Virus record (IMG/VR): IMGVR_UViG_3300025626_000115
Span: 1-26,152 of that record
Length of the DNA: 26,152 bases
Source of the DNA: a virus
Strand: one strand, 5' to 3'
Shown: piece after piece, positions 17,501 through 25,149 of the stretch
How the letters are laid out: every line of letters begins with the position of its first letter
Numbering within the stretch: position 1 is the first letter of the stretch
Made by a program: the position numbers and the translations under genes
The notes under the pieces: generated by a model
Databases searched by the model: none
Seen by the model: the letters and a program-made list of their open reading frames with translations, nothing else
Told to the model about the DNA's origin: nothing

Positions 17501-20135
17501 TGATGTAATCAATAATCCGGCAATAAATCTTGAAATTGATATTGCTGGTCCTATGTTGGATTTGGTTGATAATCTACAAGAGATTATGCCTCTTACTAGA
17601 GAAGATGTCATATCTGAAGTAAGAACTGGAACTAATAGACCCAGACGAAGAGTTATTATGGGTGAGTTTGAGCAGACTGTGGCAAATACCAGCCTCACTA
17701 GTTCAATATCTAGTGCTACACAGCAGGTTGGTAACTTTATAACAGATATCAATATGAAGCCGTATTTGAGACGACAGCGAGTTAAGGTTGCCGTAACAGG
17801 ATTAAGACCTAATACTGAACATCACTTCTTCTTTGACGGAAAGAGTGTTGATCAATATGTAGCACCTGGTAGAGTAGGCACATTTAGATCTGAAGAGACT
17901 AATAGATTTTCGGGAAGAGGAAGACATATTAATGTTAAGCGTGTTTATGACATTGGTGACACGGTTGCTCCTTTCAATCGAAAGAGTGGTGTTGGTCAAA
18001 AAGTTAAGTCTAACTCACAAGGCATTCTTTTTGCAGTCTTCTACATACCAGAAAGAACATTCTTTGTTGGTGAAAACAACTTAGAGATTGTTGATGTTGA
18101 CACATATAGTTCTATCGATTCCGCATCTACTTCATATGGTAAGGCTACATATAGAGGATATAACTTTGCAGTTAATAAGTCTGAGATGAATGTAACGACT
18201 AGGACAGTGGACTTTGATACTAATGTTAACATTACTAAAAGAGAAGTTCAGAGACAAGTCGGAGATCCACTTGCTCAAACATTTAGAATTAAATCTACAA
18301 GCACATCGGAAGCTAATGTAATTCATGTTAGTGATATCGACCTCTTTTTCAAGAAGAAGAGTGCTACTGTTGGTGCAACCGTACAAATACGAGAAGTTGA
18401 AAACGGATACCCAACTAAGAAAGTTCTACCTTTTGCATCAAGACATCTAGACTCCGCAGATATAGCAGTATCGGATGACGGCACAGCAGTAACTAAATTT
18501 CAGTTCACTAATCCTATTAAGTTGAATGCTAATACTGAATATGCTATTGTAGTTCTTCCAGATGGCAATTCTCCAGACTACTTAATCTACACCTGTAAGG
18601 TTGGAGACACAAGTCTGTCTAGAGGAACAAGTCCTTATAGAGTTGCTGTTACTAACGATTGGGGTGATGGAGTTTTGTTCACATCTACTAACGATAGTGC
18701 ATGGAAGTCTTATCAAGACGAAGACATTAAGTTTGTTATCAATAGATTCGATTATAATGCCTCTGTTGGAACTATTGATCTAGTACCAAATGATATAGAA
18801 AACCTTACCCTTCGTGAAGGTGCCGGTAACTTTAATGTAAGTGAACTTGCTTATGTTAAAAAAGATAATCTTCAATTTCAAGGAAGTATTAGTGGCGACT
18901 CTTTTGAAACTTTAACTATAGCAGACACATCTCTTCCGTTTACTAGTGGAGACTTTATCTATATTGAGTCTAATGCTACTAGCACTGTTAACTTTGTAGC
19001 AGAGGTTATATCGAGCACTACGAATCTATCCAACACAGTAATAACTCTAGATAGATCGATATTCCAAGAAGTAGCGGCAGTAACAGCAAATGTATGTGTG
19101 GTTGGAGAAGTGTCTCATTTCAATAATAGACACCCTAATAGTATACAGTTAAAGGGTAGTAGTGCAAGATCAAGTAACTACATTGATGACAGCGCAACAG
19201 TAGAAAATGGAAGCTTTGTTCCAGGTCATACATACACGATTACGAATACTGGTAGTATGGGAACAACTAACTGGAATACTGTTGGTGCTTCAGGGGTTCC
19301 TTATGTTGGTCAAGTATTCAAAGCATTAGTAGTCGGAACAGAATCTGGATCTGGATCAGCCAGACCTAATATGCAAGTATTGAGAGGAACTGAAAGTGGC
19401 GCAACTGCATTCGTGACTTCTGTTAATAATCAGAAAATATCGTTTATTCAGCCACAAGTATTTTCTCATAACTCTATCAATACAAGTAGTGATCTGGATC
19501 TATTCAGAAATAATACTAAAGTTAAGTCTATAGGTAATAATGAGAATGTTTATACATTAGATACTCCTTTGACTATAGCAAGTAAGAGTCGTATTGTTGC
19601 TGATAACAACGAATCTACTGATATGAAAATTCGTGTTAACATGAATAATAACGGTAAGAAGACAGATACTCCACTACTAGATCAGGCACTATCTGAACTT
19701 GTTGCATATAAATACATCATTGATGAGTCGGCCGCACTTACGTCTAAATTCATATCTAAGCAAGTTATACTAAGAGATGGGTTAGACGCTGTAGGGCTGA
19801 GAGTTCTGCTTTCTGCGTACAGACCCGCAGGAACTGTAATTGAAACCTATGCTAGATTTACATATCCAGAAGATGTTAGTAATATGAGCGATTGGATTCA
19901 GCTAACGAATGATACGCCTGAAGTATATTCCAACTTGGCAAATACTAGAGACTATAGAGATTTTGAGTACTCTCTTCCAAGTGAAGTTAACGAGTATAGC
20001 GCATTCCAGATAAAGTTTGTTATGCGTCATGCAACCACTAGTGAGTTGAGTGCTAGTCCAGATCTGAAAAATATAGATCCAGACATTAACATATTCCCTC
20101 ATCTATATGACTACAGAGCGATAGCGTTAACATAA
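14595..20135 (+). CDS. Giant DUF4815-type baseplate/virion structural protein
   Basis: This 1846-aa protein is the largest in the window. Residues 10-62 (PYYDDFNEAKQFNRVLFKPG, AVQARELTQLQTILQKQVER, FGSNVYKEG) are the hallmark of DUF4815 proteins, which are virion structural proteins in cyanophages and related phages. It occupies the slot where T4 has gp9 and gp10, suggesting a peripheral baseplate role at the base of the fibres. The C-terminal third contains RHINVKRVYDIGDTVAPFNR and further beta-rich domains. At about 1537-1591 lies a GHTYTITNTGSMGTTNWNTV module shared with two other proteins here. RBS AAGGAAAGAG is good. A TAATG overlap couples it to the small coiled-coil gene. Exact function is unknown. 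Confidence 0.82.
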   Translation: MGINTDLNVDPYYDDFNEAKQFNRVLFKPGKAVQARELTQLQTILQKQVERFGSNVYKEGTIISGINLTARDDLFYVKINDQVDFTNPSLYNQIVSDDGTKTTYVLVGQTSQLRAEIIKGDNGFQTQDPDLKTLYIKYLNTSQDNDGDVKQFIAGEVLEIRKESDDSLQVSITVASVANQTGNSFGVSCEEGVIYQKGHFIFVDNQFIIVEKYTNTPGNKSVGFSVNENLIDSDADASLQDNAAGFNNVNAPGADRLQLVPTLVSYDSASEPTEFFALIRYVDGNPVRIRDNTEFNVIGEEIARRTFEESGNYVVNGLEVSLEEENNTAYAVVSPGKAYVYGKEVTNVSPTRLAIDPVTLTQSRTSQHTGINYGQYFTYNASTTTTVDHFQVDGTRYTLYSDTGGTTAIGKCSVSNLLPGKIFVFGIKKDAGSENTPVLRIGNTVLSAPAGSSEPASRLYEPESASMIFDAGRPDMQSISNINVVRRIRETNVSVNASGELTISGTGDTAPLSTDVMGMSATNVVVPVETATPDASNVNVDFDNSVNDPNVLYYTRVDSNLSADTLTEKVGYVKATHSTVNAFGNSGNAMASLGIPNVIDLISVTDFFGNTNSTSGTVGTDVTYKFRLNKNQKDDFYGHSFISLRSGETLSNSELLIKFRYLDRTTLVNSGFLTANSYDTVSSKSLVTTYTTKDGTVFNPLNSYDFRPYADATITPALDAGGSSAVPTFVDYTFSRGVAVMSNTAISGDQTYYMSRIDRVVLDEYSNISIIKGGESENPSAPKVGRLYAVGQITSPGNTTKVSGENRIYVENVSSKNYTMEEIGFIDRRLDALTETVSLSLLEQETIDMSITSVVNGVVTNRFKNGILADSFNTLLNADIIDAEFLSSIDKSRRIIAPAVEQFPVDLKIDPASASNTRITFDDVVTLTDSGSNLPVIDQPYATAFRNCVSNFYDFRGQVAIDPPFSSGYDVINNPAINLEIDIAGPMLDLVDNLQEIMPLTREDVISEVRTGTNRPRRRVIMGEFEQTVANTSLTSSISSATQQVGNFITDINMKPYLRRQRVKVAVTGLRPNTEHHFFFDGKSVDQYVAPGRVGTFRSEETNRFSGRGRHINVKRVYDIGDTVAPFNRKSGVGQKVKSNSQGILFAVFYIPERTFFVGENNLEIVDVDTYSSIDSASTSYGKATYRGYNFAVNKSEMNVTTRTVDFDTNVNITKREVQRQVGDPLAQTFRIKSTSTSEANVIHVSDIDLFFKKKSATVGATVQIREVENGYPTKKVLPFASRHLDSADIAVSDDGTAVTKFQFTNPIKLNANTEYAIVVLPDGNSPDYLIYTCKVGDTSLSRGTSPYRVAVTNDWGDGVLFTSTNDSAWKSYQDEDIKFVINRFDYNASVGTIDLVPNDIENLTLREGAGNFNVSELAYVKKDNLQFQGSISGDSFETLTIADTSLPFTSGDFIYIESNATSTVNFVAEVISSTTNLSNTVITLDRSIFQEVAAVTANVCVVGEVSHFNNRHPNSIQLKGSSARSSNYIDDSATVENGSFVPGHTYTITNTGSMGTTNWNTVGASGVPYVGQVFKALVVGTESGSGSARPNMQVLRGTESGATAFVTSVNNQKISFIQPQVFSHNSINTSSDLDLFRNNTKVKSIGNNENVYTLDTPLTIASKSRIVADNNESTDMKIRVNMNNNGKKTDTPLLDQALSELVAYKYIIDESAALTSKFISKQVILRDGLDAVGLRVLLSAYRPAGTVIETYARFTYPEDVSNMSDWIQLTNDTPEVYSNLANTRDYRDFEYSLPSEVNEYSAFQIKFVMRHATTSELSASPDLKNIDPDINIFPHLYDYRAIALT
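19707..19714 (+). promoter_or_regulatory. Candidate internal late promoter box TATAAATA
   Basis: A second exact TATAAATA lies inside the DUF4815 gene, in the same 13-nt context (GCATATAAATACA) as the box before gene 25. It is about 420 nt upstream of the coiled-coil and fibre genes and could give them a separate late transcript. It also encodes an ordinary Ala-Tyr-Lys-Tyr, so chance is possible. Confidence 0.25.
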
Positions 20136-20323
20136 TGTCAGCATCATCTTATATAAGGTCTAAAACTGGAGCAGGAGTAGTCAACTCTGATATTTCTGCC
20201 TATAATGATGCGGTACTTAAAAGAAAGCAAGATAAATATATAAAAGGTTTAGAGCAGAGAATTATAAAACTTGAGTCTGCGCTATCCTTACTCGAAAACA
20301 CAGTTAAAGAGATGACAAAATGA
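20135..20323 (+). CDS. Small coiled-coil protein coupled to the fibre gene
   Basis: A 62-aa protein with no recognised family. Residues 1-30 are polar. Residues 36-60 form a very regular heptad pattern with I36, L39, I43, L46, L50, L53, V57 and M60 at a/d positions, predicting a short parallel coiled coil. The ATG overlaps the stop codon of the DUF4815 gene (TAATG), and its stop overlaps the ATG of the collar fibre (ATGA), so all three are translationally coupled; this argues strongly that it is real. By size and position it could be a fibre trimerisation factor or chaperone (T4 gp57A is a comparable small coiled coil) or a baseplate-fibre connector. No sequence identity to gp57A is claimed. 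Confidence 0.75.
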   Translation: MSASSYIRSKTGAGVVNSDISAYNDAVLKRKQDKYIKGLEQRIIKLESALSLLENTVKEMTK

Positions 20324-22107
20324 CAATCAACAAAACTGATTTGGCAAACACCTCCACATTTGGTACTTGGAAAACACGAACTAATGAGCTTTTGGCATTC
20401 GCTAGAAAGACGGTCAGTCTTGGTGATAGCGGAGAGGACAACAATGGTAACATAGTCCTGAATGGTAATTTATCATTGGGCGGAATTAGTCCAACTACGG
20501 ATACAATAACCGTAAACAATATATCTAAGTGTGCTACTGGCGACTTTAAAATAACTAATGCCGCTACACTTCAAGGCGTTTTAACTCTCGACTCTGGTTC
20601 AGGGTTGGCATCTTCAATTCAATTCAGTAATGGTGAAACACCTACATGGGATATCTCAACACAGACTGATCATAGTTATCTAGAAATTGGTGACGGTACT
20701 TCTTTCATTAGATTCCAAGCAGACGGTTCTGGTGGTAAAGAAATAGATGGAGAGAATATTAGAATTAACAACGATATTCTACCAACAGAAATATCTGCTG
20801 TTAATTTTACATCAACAGGAACAGGCGCATCTAGATCGGTTTTTGCAGAGGCAAATATTGGTGCAGGATCAATCACTGCTACTACAATAACCTGTCTCGG
20901 AACTGGGGCGAACAAGACAACTCTGTCCGAAGTTGATATTAATGGTGGTGCTATTGATGGAACTGCGATAGGTGGTACGTCAGCATCGACTGCCGCATTC
21001 TCGACTGTATCTGCATCTGGTCTTATTACTGCAAGTGGTGGCGTTTCGGGTGATCTAACTGGTAATGTGACTGGTAATGCAAGCGGAACAGCAGGCGGAT
21101 TGACGGACCAGGCAATAATTGAAGTTTTAAAAGCTGTCTATCCTATCGGTTCATTATTCACATCAACAGCTAATGTAGATCCCAGTGTTGCTAGATCGCC
21201 CATCTTTGGGACTGGTGGTTTAGGATTTGGTACATGGGAAAGATATGCAGAGGGTAGAACATTAGTTGGTGTAGATGCTGAGGGATCAATAGGTGTTGTT
21301 GCTGGTCATACTAGTGAGAAGAGTTTGGCAAATGCTATTGCAGGAAGAGGTCGAAGTGGGGTGGTTTATTTAACTACCTTTGATCATGGGCTTGATGTGG
21401 GTGACCTTATTGATATTAATGTTGGCGACAACGTAACTATGGATGCATACTCAAGTCCAAATTCACCTAGTGATGCGTTCAACCCTTGGGCATATACTGA
21501 TGCTAACGCAAGAGGGTTAGAGATTATCGAAATCGGTGGTTCGTCAGGAACCGTAGGAACGGGTGTAGGTAGTGGTGTGCCATTTGTAAGATTTAGCATA
21601 GAGAGCCTCTATACTAATATGACTTCACAACAGCAAGCAGACTATGATGCGATTGTATCATTTAAAAACTTTCAAGTAGGCGGGGTCGATCTTACTGTTA
21701 GTAATGGAATGACAATTAGAAATAGTCGTTTCAGAAATGGTCTCGCCAAGGGTGGTACGAGCCATGTTAAACTAGATCCTAAACATATTCCCGATCATGT
21801 TCATACTATGGAATCGTGGGAATCTGGTATTCAGTACTATGGGTTTAATGATAATAACAGTTTACCTGCGCCAAAATCCGGCTTTGATGCCTTTGGTACT
21901 CACACTAATACGCAGTATGGTACTTTGTTGGCTGATGAGCATCGGCAACAAGGGCCAGGTAAAGATGATGATGGTCAATCCTGTAGTAGTACTGGTGTTG
22001 TAAAGGGCTATCCAGGTAGTACTGGTATAGTAGATACTGATGTTGATCAAGGACACGAAAATATGCCTCCTTATCAAGTGGTATATATTTACAGAAGAAC
22101 AGCTTAA
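20320..22107 (+). CDS. Short-tail-fibre-like protein with phage collar domain
   Basis: This 595-aa protein has an N-terminal baseplate-binding-like region (TFGTWKTRTNELLAFARKTV, about 14-33), a Gly/Thr/Ser-rich beta shaft (about 40-265), and a C-terminal collar region. The collar signature starts at Y274 (YPIGSLFTS), continues with TWERYAEGRTLVGVD, and ends with IPDHVHTM and ENMPPYQVVYIYRRTA. H493-V494-H495 is the HxH motif that binds metal along the trimer axis in T4 gp12 and gp37. It is therefore probably a trimeric receptor-binding fibre. About 170 residues (about 330-480) are inserted between the collar signature and HxH and may carry the receptor site. The start overlaps the coiled-coil gene by 4 nt. 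Confidence 0.82.
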   Translation: MTINKTDLANTSTFGTWKTRTNELLAFARKTVSLGDSGEDNNGNIVLNGNLSLGGISPTTDTITVNNISKCATGDFKITNAATLQGVLTLDSGSGLASSIQFSNGETPTWDISTQTDHSYLEIGDGTSFIRFQADGSGGKEIDGENIRINNDILPTEISAVNFTSTGTGASRSVFAEANIGAGSITATTITCLGTGANKTTLSEVDINGGAIDGTAIGGTSASTAAFSTVSASGLITASGGVSGDLTGNVTGNASGTAGGLTDQAIIEVLKAVYPIGSLFTSTANVDPSVARSPIFGTGGLGFGTWERYAEGRTLVGVDAEGSIGVVAGHTSEKSLANAIAGRGRSGVVYLTTFDHGLDVGDLIDINVGDNVTMDAYSSPNSPSDAFNPWAYTDANARGLEIIEIGGSSGTVGTGVGSGVPFVRFSIESLYTNMTSQQQADYDAIVSFKNFQVGGVDLTVSNGMTIRNSRFRNGLAKGGTSHVKLDPKHIPDHVHTMESWESGIQYYGFNDNNSLPAPKSGFDAFGTHTNTQYGTLLADEHRQQGPGKDDDGQSCSSTGVVKGYPGSTGIVDTDVDQGHENMPPYQVVYIYRRTA

Positions 22108-22128
22108 ATAAATCAAGGATAAATCCGA

Positions 22129-25100
22129 ATGAGTACAACAAAGAAGTTTTCACAGTTAGATAGAATCCAGACACTGGATGCTACGGATATATTCGCAGTA
22201 ACTGATGTCGATCAAACTAAGTCGATGAAGATTCAGACTGACGATCTTTCTAATGTGATCCTGTCTGATGCCAATCTTACATCAAAAGCAGAAACGATAA
22301 AGAACAAGCTGAATGCATTTCAGTCTGGAGTAGGTAATGGTCTTCAGGCTCAGAAACTTTGGGATGATGGTCAATATAGAGACTCAACTTACTTTAGAAA
22401 TTACAACAATCTAAACGGTAAGCCGGATATTATTACTGATCTTGGTCAGCTTGAGAATAGCCCAGAATATATAAAATATGATAATGCATCAGAGTCCATA
22501 CTTGTTTCTGGCGCAGGCGCAACCAGCAGAACAATGACAACAGATTTCCTTAGAGAAGGAAATACTAACGAGTATTATACAAACGATAAGGTGATCACTC
22601 AACTTACTCAAAGCTTTGGAGCATTGTTTAATAGTTATAGCGATACATTTGATGGCGGTGGAGTAGGCGATAGTTTGATGGATGTCTCTGGGACATTCTT
22701 AAATGTTACTACTAGTCAGTCTTCTACTATTCGTGTACTAGATCCAGATAGCACATTAGCACTTAGCTTTCAGCCTGGACAAATTTTAAGACTATATGGT
22801 GCAAATCTAACAGACAGTAATATAACTACTGCACCCACAGCAGGCAATCTCGGAGTCACTGTAAGTACCGGATTTACTTCTGGCACAGGCACAAATAGTA
22901 AAAACTTCTCATACAAGATATGCTTCTATAATTTAAAGACTGGAGAGATTACGCCAGCCTCGCCAGCACAAAGCGTTGATGTCTATAATGCAGGTAATGT
23001 GGTATTCGATGCATCGTCTACATCATTCAATACTGATAAGTTTATAGCACTTTCTATTAGCGGATACGCTGTTGGTAACGATCCTCAAGGCGTATTAATC
23101 TATAGGGCGATAGCACCTTCAACAGAATATAAATTGATTGCTGTTCTAGGCGATAAAGAGTTACCGAACTGGAAAGATTATCACACATTCGATTACACTA
23201 GCTGGTCTGGAAAAAACTCTATTGATAATAGCTATTCTTCAATAACGCATTTCCCACTAACCGCCTCATCTACTGCACAGAGAGGGTGGACTGATGTGAC
23301 AATATCGACTATTACTCAGAATGTTTCCTCTTTTGATCTTGGATTAACAACATCATCTTTTGTGAATACGTCTAATACTGTTCAGTTGGCACATAATGAC
23401 ACTAGTCTGATCACTGCGGCTATTTCCTCTAAGTCTACATCGGGCAGAAGAAGCTTGTCTCTTAATGCTAAAACATATAACGCTACTCACATTAGTGTAC
23501 CAGATGACTTTGGTCTAATTGGGACAGCTAACATCACACAAATTAAAAAGCTGCCTTGGAGTGGTTACAATGGGGCAAATGCTGATAACAGCCTAGTCAA
23601 ATCGACCCAACCAACTAATGCACAGAATATTTCAGTTGTTGGAGTGGACTTTGATGGAAACCTACTGAATCAATATTTAATCAACGATGATTCTGACCCA
23701 TCATTGAACTTTTTAGTTGATTTTGGATCTAATCCAACTTCTATTATCTTAGATAGATCAAGATTTAAAAACCAAGTTGGTGCGGGCATATACGCAACAA
23801 GTCCCAATCAGTTCAAGATGACTGCGAGTGAAGTTGTTAACAGTGGAGTCACAGATAGATTTACATTCTCTCCCTTAGTAATTGATAATGGTAGTTCGAC
23901 AATTATTACAGGAAACAGATTCGAAAACTTTACTGATAATATAGATGCGTCTATCACATCAGAGGGTGCTATCGCAAATAATATTATTAAAGCTTGTGGA
24001 TCTGGCCTGTTTGTATATGGGTCAACATTCTTAGTATCCTCTCCTAATGTTCTTATGGGTGCGGCTAATGAGTTCTTATCTAGTCCAGACATATTGAATA
24101 GTGAATACGACTCAATAAACATATATCTAGAGCAACTAGGAGATACTGCACCATACAGCAGTGATGTATTAGTATATCAAGAAAATGGAGCGGCATTTGA
24201 TCTTGCATATACAAGCACTGGCTTCTCTAGTAGTATAGTGTATAGACTAAATCTTGTTCAACAGTTGAGTGACGGATCTACTCAGAAATATGGAACATTT
24301 GTTGGGCCAGGCGCAACTGGGATTGATGGAAATGCTCACAACACATTTGTTGTTGGTAAAAGATATGTAATTGTAGAGCCCGGTGATGTTACTTGGACTA
24401 CTCATGGAGCGATTAATAGTAACGCAGGCACTGAGTTTACATATAGTGGTGTTGTTCAGCCTAGCGGTTCGACCGGATTTTGTACACCTAGTGAGTTTGT
24501 AGGATACGGTGATGGTACTAACACACCTATTACATTCACTGACGTTCCTGCATCTGAACCACATATCACTAGAAATAAAGGACAGTTCCAGTTCCAGATA
24601 TCAGATCCAGACTACACTAAAATTAGGACTGGTATATATTCTCCTGCTAGTCTACAGTCTCTTTATGCCGCAAACACCAAAACAAGTGTGAACGATGCTA
24701 CTAAGATACACCCATTCGGATCATCTCATGTTGGTTTGGCTTGGTCAGCTAGTTACAGATATGATGCTAAAGTTGCTTCTATAACTGGTTCTGGATCTTG
24801 GGCTACTAGTGGTAATTACGGTGCCTCGACAACTAATCCTGTGTATACAGTTAACACTACAGTGTCGATTTCTACTCCACTTTCGGTTGGACAATTCGTT
24901 AGAATATATGAACACACCAGTTTTGCGCTTCACGCAGATCCAAATTCAGGTCTTGCAGAAATTGTTGCTATTGGTCTTGGTGGAACAACGCTCAGTCTGA
25001 AATATTGGGCCTCAGGTGACGGCGCTACTGCCGCAAGTGTCGATGGTGCTACTGGAGCAGGGTGTACCAGAGGAACTGAAAATACAGGAACAATAAATAT

Positions 25101-25140
25101 AGTAGACGACTTTGTGATGGCACAAGGGCTTATTAAATAG
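22129..25140 (+). CDS. Beta-helix tail fibre/spike-like structural protein
   Basis: This 1003-aa protein has a fibre-type N-terminal adaptor, KKFSQLDRIQTLDATDIFAV followed by TDVDQTKSMKIQTDDL, a pattern that recurs in baseplate-attached fibres of T4-like phages. The centre (about 515-690) has spaced hydrophobic and Asn-containing rungs such as IILDRSRFKNQVGAGIYA, STIITGNRFENFTDNI and GAIANNIIKACGSGLFVYG, the look of a right-handed parallel beta-helix as in tailspikes. At about 739-788 it has the module GKRYVIVEPGDVTWTTHGAI shared with gp8 and the DUF4815 protein. Host surface binding or glycan cleavage is plausible, but no catalytic residues can be assigned. AAGGA lies before the ATG at 22129. 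Confidence 0.72.
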   Translation: MSTTKKFSQLDRIQTLDATDIFAVTDVDQTKSMKIQTDDLSNVILSDANLTSKAETIKNKLNAFQSGVGNGLQAQKLWDDGQYRDSTYFRNYNNLNGKPDIITDLGQLENSPEYIKYDNASESILVSGAGATSRTMTTDFLREGNTNEYYTNDKVITQLTQSFGALFNSYSDTFDGGGVGDSLMDVSGTFLNVTTSQSSTIRVLDPDSTLALSFQPGQILRLYGANLTDSNITTAPTAGNLGVTVSTGFTSGTGTNSKNFSYKICFYNLKTGEITPASPAQSVDVYNAGNVVFDASSTSFNTDKFIALSISGYAVGNDPQGVLIYRAIAPSTEYKLIAVLGDKELPNWKDYHTFDYTSWSGKNSIDNSYSSITHFPLTASSTAQRGWTDVTISTITQNVSSFDLGLTTSSFVNTSNTVQLAHNDTSLITAAISSKSTSGRRSLSLNAKTYNATHISVPDDFGLIGTANITQIKKLPWSGYNGANADNSLVKSTQPTNAQNISVVGVDFDGNLLNQYLINDDSDPSLNFLVDFGSNPTSIILDRSRFKNQVGAGIYATSPNQFKMTASEVVNSGVTDRFTFSPLVIDNGSSTIITGNRFENFTDNIDASITSEGAIANNIIKACGSGLFVYGSTFLVSSPNVLMGAANEFLSSPDILNSEYDSINIYLEQLGDTAPYSSDVLVYQENGAAFDLAYTSTGFSSSIVYRLNLVQQLSDGSTQKYGTFVGPGATGIDGNAHNTFVVGKRYVIVEPGDVTWTTHGAINSNAGTEFTYSGVVQPSGSTGFCTPSEFVGYGDGTNTPITFTDVPASEPHITRNKGQFQFQISDPDYTKIRTGIYSPASLQSLYAANTKTSVNDATKIHPFGSSHVGLAWSASYRYDAKVASITGSGSWATSGNYGASTTNPVYTVNTTVSISTPLSVGQFVRIYEHTSFALHADPNSGLAEIVAIGLGGTTLSLKYWASGDGATAASVDGATGAGCTRGTENTGTINIVDDFVMAQGLIK

Positions 25141-25149
25141 GAAAAAGAA

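Noticed and set aside
24247-24564. 105-aa minus-strand open frame in the beta-helix gene
   Set aside because: Shadow frame with low-complexity Cys/Ser/Asn content and no promoter or RBS.
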